Source: Thiodiazotropha sp040507035 (lineage in GTDB: Bacteria > Pseudomonadota > Gammaproteobacteria > Chromatiales > Chromatiaceae). From it: DNA of 64,000 nt. Made by a program: the position numbers and the translations under genes. Of this stretch, positions 50,116 through 57,349 are shown one piece after another. The stretch lies in NCBI GenBank assembly GCA_040507035.1, contig JBEVVR010000017.1:62001-126000 (forward strand), in the 5' to 3' direction. The notes under the pieces were generated by a model, which saw only the letters and a list, made by a program, of their open reading frames with translations, was not told the origin of the DNA and searched no databases. Positions within the stretch are counted from its first letter, which is position 1. Each line of letters starts with the position of its first letter.

Positions 50116-50727
50116 TCAGTGCTTGCTGCCGTAGTAGTGAATCAACGCGGGCACAGCCTGATCGCCCTGCTCCTTGATAGCGGCCTCCACCTTGCGTTTC
50201 ATCTTTCTTGGGTAGGGGCGTCTGCCTTTGAGAAAGTCCTCCATGCTGAACTCGAGATAGGGTATCCACTGCCCGGCCAGGGTACCGGAGTCCCCCGCGC
50301 GGCCACCCTCTTCATGGCACTTCTCGCAGTGGGCGTCGTGCAGTTGCTTGCCGAGTTCCACCATCTGCTGATCGGTGGTCTGCACATGCAACCGCAGCCT
50401 CTGCTTGGCAAAGAACCAGGCCATGGCCTTGATCTGCTCGTCACTGTAGCCCTTGGCGATACGGTTCATGATGGTGGAGTTACGCTGGTCCCGCTTGTAG
50501 GCATCCATGGCATCGATGAAGATATCCGGGTCCATCGCCGCGATGGAGGGGCTGGAGGGGCCGACACTGGAGCCGTCGGTACCGTGGCAGCCGGCGCAGG
50601 TGAAGGCCAGTGCCTGGCCCGAGGGTCCCGACTGGGCAGCCAACGGCAGCGCTGCCAGCACGATCAGGAGTAGATTGCGAAAGTTGTTGCTCATCCTAGT
50701 GTTTCTCATCATCTTCTCTACCCCCAT
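50116..50727 (-). CDS. fccA: Flavocytochrome c sulfide dehydrogenase, dihaem cytochrome subunit
   Basis: A 203-residue exported cytochrome c4-like protein with two haem motifs (CAGCH near residue 44 and CEKCH near 134). It accepts electrons from the FccB flavin. The ATG at 50727 overlaps the stop of the upstream gene; later starts at 50712 or 50694 would place the signal peptide (NLLLIVLAALPLAAQS) closer to the N-terminus. 17 nt before fccB. Confidence 0.92.
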   Translation of the reverse strand: MGVEKMMRNTRMSNNFRNLLLIVLAALPLAAQSGPSGQALAFTCAGCHGTDGSSVGPSSPSIAAMDPDIFIDAMDAYKRDQRNSTIMNRIAKGYSDEQIKAMAWFFAKQRLRLHVQTTDQQMVELGKQLHDAHCEKCHEEGGRAGDSGTLAGQWIPYLEFSMEDFLKGRRPYPRKMKRKVEAAIKEQGDQAVPALIHYYGSKH

Positions 50728-52709
50728 CAGACCGGTTTGGTCATCACGCCGATCAGTACCAGGGTCAGCAGGGCCAGACCGCTCATGATCAGCACGGTGG
50801 TGATGAAGGAAGCCGCCAGATCGGCACGCCGCGAGGGGCGCCTGACCAGGTGTTTGTCCAGCTCACCCGACTCGACCAGCCGGTCGTATTCGAGACGGTG
50901 GTCGTGCTTGAACTCCTCGATGGGGATCTTACCGGTAAAGATGGTGGTACTCATGGGGAAACGCTCGGGCCTGAAGTGCACGTTGAAGAAGTGCACCGAG
51001 TTGAGGAAGATGGCCGCCAGCAGCGCCTCCTCGGCATGCACCAGGGTAGCGATATTGAACATCCAGCCCGGCAGGATAATGGCCGTCGTCTCCGGCGCAA
51101 ACAGCATCAGACCGGATGAACCGATCACCGCCGCACCCCAGAAAGGTGCCCAGTAGTCGAACTTCTGCCAATAGGTCCAGTGTGTGAACTCGGGCCGCTC
51201 GCCGCGACCGAGGAACCACCTGAACATGCTCTTCAGGTCATCCCAATCCTTCCAGTTGGGCACCATGGAGGTGCTGCCGAACCACTTGAAGCTCTTCCGT
51301 TTGCGCCAGATATTGCCGATGGCGATGGATAGATGGGCGAGGAATATGGCCAGCCAGATAACCGCCGCGGTGCGATGGATAATACCCTCCATCTCGGTAC
51401 CGCCGAGGAACACCACCACCGCCTTGGCCCAGCCGGTATGGGAAAAGAGCAAGGTGGTACCGGTGAGGATCAGGGTCATGGTGGCGATGGCGAAGAGCGC
51501 ATGGATCCAGCTCCAGATTACCGGAAAGCGGCGGAAATAGATCACATCGGGGTGATCGAGATCCTCGATGAAGCCCTTGCCCTGGATACGGTCCATCACC
51601 TCACGATAGAGCCACAACACCACATGCACCCAGAAGAAGGCCATCACCGCGAAGATCAGCGTCTGCATGAAGATCTTGAAGAACCAGAGCCCCGGGTACT
51701 TCTCCCGATCGTCCGCGTCGCCGTGGGGCCAGAATGTGAGGAAGTTGTCGTTGGCATCCTCGTGGCAGACCCGGCAGTTCTCCAGGCGATTGTTGGGATG
51801 GATCTCCGAGGTCGGATCGTCTTCGCCCTTGATCTCGTGACTGCCGTGGCAGTCGTGACACTTGGCAGTATTGGTATAACCGAGTCGATGCACCTGCCCA
51901 TGGTAGGAGTCGAAATAGGTGCGCTGGGCCTCCTTGTGACAGTCCCCACAATTCTTGGTGATCGCCAGTTTGGCCTTATCGGTCTCGGGTGAAGCGATGT
52001 TATGGGTTGTATGACAGTCGGAGCAGACCGCCGATTCGCTATCGCCCTCTTCCAAAACCAGCTTGCCGTGGACTGACTCGCGGTAGTGGTTGAGCTGTTT
52101 CTTGTGGCACTCGCCACAGACCTCTGGATTCTTCAGGCGGTGCTCTTCCCGCTGATGGCTGCCCAGGGTGCCGACGTTATGGGCCTCGTGGCAGTCGTAG
52201 CAGGTGGCGTTGGTCTCCGACTGGTCGTGCCGATTTGGCAGTGCGTGCACCGAGTCATAGTAGGCGTCGATGGTATCCATCACCACACCGAGGCGTTCGT
52301 ACTTCTCATCGGGGTCGTTGCGGTGTTTGTCCCAGGTCTCCCGGTGACACTCCACGCAGCCTACGACCACCTCGGGGGACTCGCGATGGGGTACCCTTTC
52401 TATGGTGGCATGACAATGGGTGCAGTCCTGCTCCCCATGCACGCTGTCTTTAATCACATCAGGGTCGGCGAAGATATCGACAGTGGTGCCGTCATCCCGG
52501 GTATCGGTCTTCTCGTGCGCATCCCCATGGCATTTGAGGCAACGCTCATTGGGAATGATGCGCTTGCCCGAAACCGGATCGAATCCAGGGGGTGGTGTCT
52601 CCCCCAAAATGGTCATCTCACCCGCTACACTCTGAAGCGGAGCTAGAAAAGAGAGGCTAAACAGAAAAACGAATATCCAGACTGGCCATCTGAATGCCAT
52701 ATACCACAT
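50727..52709 (-). CDS. Nonahaem cytochrome c fused to a membrane cytochrome b
   Basis: A 660-residue protein. After a signal sequence come nine CxxCH motifs (CLKCH, CTHCH, CVECH, CYDCH, CGECH, CSDCH, CGDCH, CHDCH, CRVCH) in about 310 residues, then a cytochrome b561/FdnI-like domain with four to five helices and paired histidines for two b haems. The fusion could move electrons between periplasmic carriers and the quinone pool. As first gene of the fcc operon (4-bp overlap with fccA) it is probably the electron exit for sulfide oxidation. ATG 52709 follows gaggaa; a GTG nine codons upstream is less likely. Confidence 0.85.
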   Translation of the reverse strand: MWYMAFRWPVWIFVFLFSLSFLAPLQSVAGEMTILGETPPPGFDPVSGKRIIPNERCLKCHGDAHEKTDTRDDGTTVDIFADPDVIKDSVHGEQDCTHCHATIERVPHRESPEVVVGCVECHRETWDKHRNDPDEKYERLGVVMDTIDAYYDSVHALPNRHDQSETNATCYDCHEAHNVGTLGSHQREEHRLKNPEVCGECHKKQLNHYRESVHGKLVLEEGDSESAVCSDCHTTHNIASPETDKAKLAITKNCGDCHKEAQRTYFDSYHGQVHRLGYTNTAKCHDCHGSHEIKGEDDPTSEIHPNNRLENCRVCHEDANDNFLTFWPHGDADDREKYPGLWFFKIFMQTLIFAVMAFFWVHVVLWLYREVMDRIQGKGFIEDLDHPDVIYFRRFPVIWSWIHALFAIATMTLILTGTTLLFSHTGWAKAVVVFLGGTEMEGIIHRTAAVIWLAIFLAHLSIAIGNIWRKRKSFKWFGSTSMVPNWKDWDDLKSMFRWFLGRGERPEFTHWTYWQKFDYWAPFWGAAVIGSSGLMLFAPETTAIILPGWMFNIATLVHAEEALLAAIFLNSVHFFNVHFRPERFPMSTTIFTGKIPIEEFKHDHRLEYDRLVESGELDKHLVRRPSRRADLAASFITTVLIMSGLALLTLVLIGVMTKPV

Positions 52710-53027
52710 TATTATTTCCTCGCTGGTCAAGTGCACAACCGCTAAAACGAGGCTTATAGGTTATTGACAAACAGAGCCAAAAGCGGGACTACAGTGCCGA
52801 ACGGACCGACCATCCATGTAGGTCGAATATCTCGTCCAGTATTTGTTACATATCATTATCGCTTCTACGACGCACAACAAGTTAAGAGAAATTGAACATA
52901 TGTGTATTGATCTTGATCAATAAAAAATAAATTACTGATAATGGTTTTCAAATATTTCACAAGATGCTAATATTGCGCGCGAGATTGTAAGATGTTTTCA
53001 ATTTCAGATTGCTAGTAGGAGATCAAC
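52710..53027. other. Divergent promoter region fcc to small membrane peptide
   Basis: A 318-bp non-coding stretch holding the FNR box at 52907-52920. AT-rich from 52850 on. Confidence 0.6.
52907..52920. promoter_or_regulatory. Perfect FNR/ANR box
   Basis: TTGAT-CTTG-ATCAA, an exact consensus match. It lies 198 bp before the fcc operon and 108 bp before the small gene at 53028. A GATAAT at 52937-52942 would suit a class II FNR promoter directed rightward. Confidence 0.65.
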
Positions 53028-53162
53028 ATGAATGTAGCACCCATCTTGATCATGGCATCAGCCGTATTTGTCTTTGCTGTCGCAGCTTTGGGCATTGCCA
53101 CCATTCTTGGTGTAGGCATCAGTCAAGTACGAGATCTATTGCATAAGAAAAGCCAGGCCTGA
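53028..53162 (+). CDS. 44-residue single-pass membrane peptide
   Basis: Begins MNVAPILIMASAVFVFAVAA and ends QVRDLLHKKSQA: one membrane helix (about residues 4-29) with a basic C-terminal tail. taggaga precedes the ATG by 6 nt. Too short for usual callers. The FNR box upstream suggests low-oxygen expression, like the small subunits of cytochrome oxidases (CcoQ, CydX), but it does not clearly match any of them and no oxidase gene is adjacent. Confidence 0.6.
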   Translation: MNVAPILIMASAVFVFAVAALGIATILGVGISQVRDLLHKKSQA

Positions 53163-53370
53163 TACCCGCATAATTTTCCCTTATTAGGGAAACATCATCT
53201 CCATTCACGGGGCGGCACGATACCCTGTCGCGGCGTTTCTCACTTTTGAAAGGTGACGGGGGTACTTGATGCTCTCTCAAGTATTGTTGTAACTCTATAT
53301 TGTGCTTTGTTTAAAATTCCCTCGCCTTTGTAAAATCGGTACAGGCAGTCATCTCTGTATGTCATGCGTA

Positions 53371-53631
53371 CTACAAATTCGCGATTATTAACATGAGGAA
53401 AAAAACAGCAACGGCTATTAGCATAAACCAATAACCTAACTCTCTGTTTCCCTGCAGTTCATTTTCTCTCTTCTCAAGCAAGGCCTCTAGACCTCTTTCA
53501 TCAAGGTCGCCACAGTGAGGACATATCTCTTCTTTCTTTGGATCGTAGAGTAGACCACAGCGTTTGCATGGCTTTTTTTTCATCTGCTCTGCAAGCAATG
53601 CGGCTCTGCCAATTAATCCCCCGATGTTCAT
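53371..53631 (-). CDS. Zinc-ribbon membrane protein
   Basis: An 86-residue protein with an N-terminal zinc ribbon (CKRCG and CPHCG, residues 22-40), a charged linker and one C-terminal helix (YWFMLIAVAVFFLMLIIANL). Function unknown. It overlaps the gene before it by 4 bp, so the two form an operon. Confidence 0.7.
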   Translation of the reverse strand: MNIGGLIGRAALLAEQMKKKPCKRCGLLYDPKKEEICPHCGDLDERGLEALLEKRENELQGNRELGYWFMLIAVAVFFLMLIIANL

Positions 53632-53969
53632 TTGTCACCTCTTAGATTGGTAGACAGCATTTCATCGAAACATAGTACTATATCTTTTTCTTCAAGATCC
53701 TTAGTGTAATTTGAAATAGTGTATTTGCGAAATCTTAATGCGGGAATCATTTTTGCCGAATTCAAAATCAGGAAGATTAAGAACAAGAACGTATACATGG
53801 GCTTTTCTGTCTCTACAGACAAGAATAGCGCAACCAGACAAAGCAAAATCCATGTAATAAAGTTAATTACAACTTGCAGCATACCTTTTGTAAGTGAGCT
53901 ACCATGGAGGTACTCAAACTGGTCTGCATATGTATCTTTTGTCAATCGATACTCAAGCTTTACAGACAT
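53628..53969 (-). CDS. Small membrane protein, possibly YcxB-like
   Basis: A 113-residue protein with two membrane helices (about residues 30-51 and 58-72), a polar N-terminus (EYRLTKDTYADQFEYLH) and a short C-terminal cytoplasmic part. The N-terminal pattern recalls YcxB-type proteins but the match is weak. Coupled to the zinc-ribbon gene. Confidence 0.55.
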   Translation of the reverse strand: MSVKLEYRLTKDTYADQFEYLHGSSLTKGMLQVVINFITWILLCLVALFLSVETEKPMYTFLFLIFLILNSAKMIPALRFRKYTISNYTKDLEEKDIVLCFDEMLSTNLRGDK

Positions 53970-54286
53970 CCTGCATTACCAAACAGATTTCTGTATGACA
54001 CACCGAGAGTTTCCGAGCCATTTAACTTGGGAGATTGATTTAGACGAAAGCCGCTGACTAATCTCTGAAGATAGAGAAACAATGGCCTGCTAGGATTGGT
54101 GGTTGTGGTTAGTTCCATCCTGGAACCCATCCCTGTGACTATATAAATATTACTTAAACTCGATCCATTCTTAAGTATTTTGTCACAAATCGCAAGTTCC
54201 GAAATGTGATTTCCGTTTAAATTGACTGGAAACGATCTCCACTAGGTTGGCTGGGTGGGCAACTATACCTAGATGTACCTTTTTAG
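53970..54286. other. Non-coding region
   Basis: A 317-bp AT-rich spacer. No gene, repeat or clear promoter. Confidence 0.4.
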
Positions 54287-54586
54287 TTAGTCAGCGCTTT
54301 CATCGAGAAGCGCCTTGAACTCATCCAAGTCCAGATCCTCTGTTGAGTTGGAAAAGCAGTTAGACATACCAAACTCATCCGGCGTAATTTTCTTACGCAT
54401 GGTCTCAGCCATCTTCACCAGTTCGAGATTGTATTGAAGCGAGCGATCCCTGATCAGGAATCGTTGATAGGTACGCACGATCAGTTTGTCACTTTCGGTG
54501 ACCGGCGGCGTGTGTTCCGCGATTTTCTGCCTGTAATAATCGCATTTATTTTGTTCGAGAGGAGAATAAGATTCCAGTCCGTTCAT
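54287..54586 (-). CDS. Hypothetical small protein
   Basis: A 99-residue, mostly helical cytoplasmic protein ending STEDLDLDEFKALLDESAD. The ATG at 54586 follows gggtgggg; a longer frame starting at 54646 adds 20 residues without a ribosome site. Not recognised. Confidence 0.5.
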   Translation of the reverse strand: MNGLESYSPLEQNKCDYYRQKIAEHTPPVTESDKLIVRTYQRFLIRDRSLQYNLELVKMAETMRKKITPDEFGMSNCFSNSTEDLDLDEFKALLDESAD

Positions 54587-54907
54587 AATGCCCCACCCAT
54601 AGTCAGTGTCGTTTTTAATAAACAAGCAGCAATTATGCCAGTCCATTCAAATCAGCAGCTTAGTAATTCCCCAGTAAAAAACCTGTAAACTATGTCGACG
54701 ATTTCAGAATTTTATTCTGAGAAATGGAATCCATAAGTATGAAAATCATTCCTAACGTATATATCTTTGTGGGTAGCACTGTTCGCAGTCAATTTGTACA
54801 TGTTCGCTTTGATTTACGTTCATAGTCAGTTTGAATAGAAGACAATAAAAAACCCCGGAGCATTACTGTCCGGGGTTGTGTTAAATGAAGATTAGATGGG
54901 TGTTTGT
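54587..54907. other. Non-coding region with terminator
   Basis: Spacer between a small hypothetical gene and the Hsp20 operon, containing only the terminator listed below. Confidence 0.4.
54844..54880 (-). terminator. Terminator of the Hsp20 operon
   Basis: Stem CCCCGGA / TCCGGGG (54853-54859 and 54869-54875) followed on the minus strand by tttttta. Confidence 0.85.
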
Positions 54908-55303
54908 TCAGCTGTTACGAACCTCTATTTTACGCGGCTGGTACTGTTCACGCTTTGGTATCCTTAGCGATAAGACACCATCACTGAGGCTAGCCTCTGC
55001 CTTGTCGCCATCCAACTCGTTGCTCAGGGAAAAACTTCTCTGGTAACGGGTTGCACGGACATCCGCATAAACAGCCTGCATCGCCTCGGGCATGTCGATC
55101 TCAGCCTTACCGTCGATCGAAAGGGTCTCTTTATCGACCTGGATATCCAAGCCCTCTTTGGTGACACCGGGAAGATCCGCCTTCAGCGTTATACCGGTCT
55201 CGTCTTCATAGATATCGACTTCGGGTCGAATGCTTCTTTGTGGCAATTCACGCTGTTGTGGTGATTGCACGTCGCGTTTGGTCATCTCTTTACTGTTAGT
55301 CAT
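54908..55303 (-). CDS. Small heat-shock protein Hsp20
   Basis: A 131-residue chaperone with an alpha-crystallin domain (VDIYEDETGITLKADLPGV, conserved C-terminal SDGVLSLRIPKRE). The N-terminal region is short and rich in Gln, Arg and Pro. It holds unfolding proteins in the cytoplasm. It is 19 bp after another hsp20 gene; paired Hsp20 genes of classes A and B often assemble together. Confidence 0.9.
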   Translation of the reverse strand: MTNSKEMTKRDVQSPQQRELPQRSIRPEVDIYEDETGITLKADLPGVTKEGLDIQVDKETLSIDGKAEIDMPEAMQAVYADVRATRYQRSFSLSNELDGDKAEASLSDGVLSLRIPKREQYQPRKIEVRNS

Positions 55304-55322
55304 AAGATTAGCCTCCTAGCGA

Positions 55323-55766
55323 TTACTGAACCGTTATCTGGCGCGGTTTTGAGGACTCGCGGCGCTTGACCACCAGGTGCAACACACCATTGTCGTAGCG
55401 GGCTTCAACCTTGTCCGCATCCACATCTTCCGGCAGATTGACCAGTTTGTGAAAGGCGCCGTCGTAGCGCTCTTTCCTGAAGTAGTTGGTGTTATCATCA
55501 CGCCCCAGACGACGCTCGCCTTTTATAGAAAGACGGTTCTCATTGATTGTGATATCCAACTTCTCGCTATCCAAGCCGGCGGCAAACAGGTAGATATCGA
55601 CCTGATCGGGGGTCACTCCCACATTGATGGGCGGATAGCTGTCACTGGCGACGGAGCGCATTGTGCCAGGCCAGAAGCCCGCACTGAAAAGCTGATCCAT
55701 CTCCCGTTCCAAACGCCTGAACTCGTTGAACAGGCCGCTATCAAAGCCATGAATTCTTGGCAACAT
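55323..55766 (-). CDS. Small heat-shock protein Hsp20
   Basis: A 147-residue Hsp20 with an aromatic-rich N-terminus (FNEFRRLEREMDQLFSAGFW) and an alpha-crystallin domain (NVGVTPDQVDIYLFAAGLD ... DNGVLHLVVKRRE). The ATG at 55766 follows aaggag; an earlier ATG at 55784 overlaps that site. First gene of the two-gene chaperone operon. Confidence 0.9.
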   Translation of the reverse strand: MLPRIHGFDSGLFNEFRRLEREMDQLFSAGFWPGTMRSVASDSYPPINVGVTPDQVDIYLFAAGLDSEKLDITINENRLSIKGERRLGRDDNTNYFRKERYDGAFHKLVNLPEDVDADKVEARYDNGVLHLVVKRRESSKPRQITVQ

Positions 55767-55868
55767 TTTCTCGTCTCCTTGCATTGGTCATGCAACAAAT
55801 CGTTAGCTTGCCTAGTAGATTGGGATGGGCTTTTGGTTTTTCAAGTCGAGAAGTGAATGCCCGTTTTT

Positions 55869-56300
55869 TTATTCAACGGTTATTGTGATCTTTTCTGAGA
55901 CCAGCGGCGGATCGTGGGGTTCGTGGGTTTCATCACCCAACAGGAGTTGCAGGGTGTGACGGCCGGGGGCGAGTTGTAAGTCAACTTCTGTCTCTCCCTG
56001 ATCAAAATGCAGATGCTGATCATCCCTGGGAATCGGCTCATCCAGGTCAGGCGGTTGTTTTAGATCAATCAAGAGATGGAAATGGCCCGCGGTATGACGA
56101 CGCTTGCCCTTGGTACCGGCCGGAGTGATTCCAAACTTTTCAATACCGAATTTCACTGTAAACGGAGAACTTACGACAGCACCCTCCTCCAAACCGATAA
56201 AAAACACCCGCGCATCTTCTGGTGGAGTATGTGCGGCAATGATAGTGGTGATGAGGCAAAGAAAACCAGCAACACAAAACCTTGTAGGTGCCCTACTCAC
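55869..56300 (-). CDS. Exported DUF4399 protein
   Basis: A 143-residue protein with a signal peptide and the DUF4399 pattern: RVFFIGLEEGAVVSSPFTVKFG, a His-rich middle (HTAGHFHLLID, DDQHLHF) and APGRHTLQLLLGD. The repeated histidines suggest metal binding in the periplasm. Function unknown. It lies 23 bp after the DUF411 gene, on the same strand. Confidence 0.8.
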   Translation of the reverse strand: MSRAPTRFCVAGFLCLITTIIAAHTPPEDARVFFIGLEEGAVVSSPFTVKFGIEKFGITPAGTKGKRRHTAGHFHLLIDLKQPPDLDEPIPRDDQHLHFDQGETEVDLQLAPGRHTLQLLLGDETHEPHDPPLVSEKITITVE

Positions 56301-56323
56301 TCGGTACTCCAGCTTAAGTCTGA

Positions 56324-56809
56324 TCAGTAACTTGAATAGACCTGTGTCTTACCCGCCTCATCGAAGATTAGAACGTCGTAGTTATCCTTTCTCGGTCCCT
56401 CCATGCCAGGTGAACCCATTGGCATACCAGGGACACTGATTCCCTTCACTGCCGGTTTCTCACGCAACAAGCGAACTATGTCATTGGCAGGCACATGACC
56501 TTCGACCACATAACCGCCAATTACCGCAGTATGGCAGGATTGCAGACGTTCGGGGACATCGAGGGTGCGTTTCACCCGTTGCATATCTCTTCTGTCATGG
56601 GTCTGTACCGAGAAGCCGTTGCTCTCCAGATGCTCAACCCAGTCGTTGCAACAGCCGCAGGTGGGGCTCTTGTAGACTACGATATCGGCAGCGATGGACA
56701 AGGGTGATACTAGTAGTGCAGCAAAAAATGTCAGGATATGAAATAAGCGGTTGGCCATTTGCTGGTGAATCCTGTAGTTGTTGGATTTACGGTTCTCTGT
56801 TTGCATCAT
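56324..56809 (-). CDS. DUF411 metal-binding protein
   Basis: A 161-residue exported protein. The core KSPTCGCCNDWVEHLESNGF is the DUF411 signature; the CGCC thiols and the C-terminal MPMGSPGME are thought to bind copper. The start at 56809 follows aagg; an alternative ATG at 56758 would begin immediately before the signal helix. Members often neighbour copper-handling genes, but none is recognised here. Confidence 0.8.
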   Translation of the reverse strand: MMQTENRKSNNYRIHQQMANRLFHILTFFAALLVSPLSIAADIVVYKSPTCGCCNDWVEHLESNGFSVQTHDRRDMQRVKRTLDVPERLQSCHTAVIGGYVVEGHVPANDIVRLLREKPAVKGISVPGMPMGSPGMEGPRKDNYDVLIFDEAGKTQVYSSY

Positions 56810-57349
56810 GTTTAACCTTAATCTTGAATTCAGAAGATTTTCACCCTTGCCAAACACAACCGTTCTTCGTAAAGCCGAAAGCGGATGGTGCCAGGTATGC
56901 GCTGTGCCGTTGAGGGGTGGAGGCGGATAGTTGCCCTTTGCTAGGAAAACCAATCTGCCCCTGACCATCAGAGACATCTTCTTCAATCGTAACTATATGG
57001 ACAATCTTCGATCTAGATAAATTCGATACAGATATCAGTTACGTAGTGGGATGATATCGGATTATCTGATATTTTCTGGTCGGAAAACCTCAAATTTCTT
57101 AATAGATACCTCTTTTTTAGAACGATTCTTGAAATAAGTATAAACAGACATACAACAAGCACGATTGGCCCTGATCTATAGCCCCTAGTTTCAAGGCCAA
57201 TTTACTTGTGACATAATTACCATGTAATGTTTGTGGGTATTGATGTGGCAATAACTTACGATCAGTTAGCCCTTCAAAAAAACAAGTTGTCTATCTGTCA
57301 AGAAAAATAGAGCGCCAATGACGGTATAACTCAAACATGGAGTATCAGA
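56810..57349. other. 540-bp non-coding divergent region
   Basis: Divergent spacer between the DUF411 gene and the PKD protein gene. AT-rich in the right half. No promoter motif that I can defend. Confidence 0.4.
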
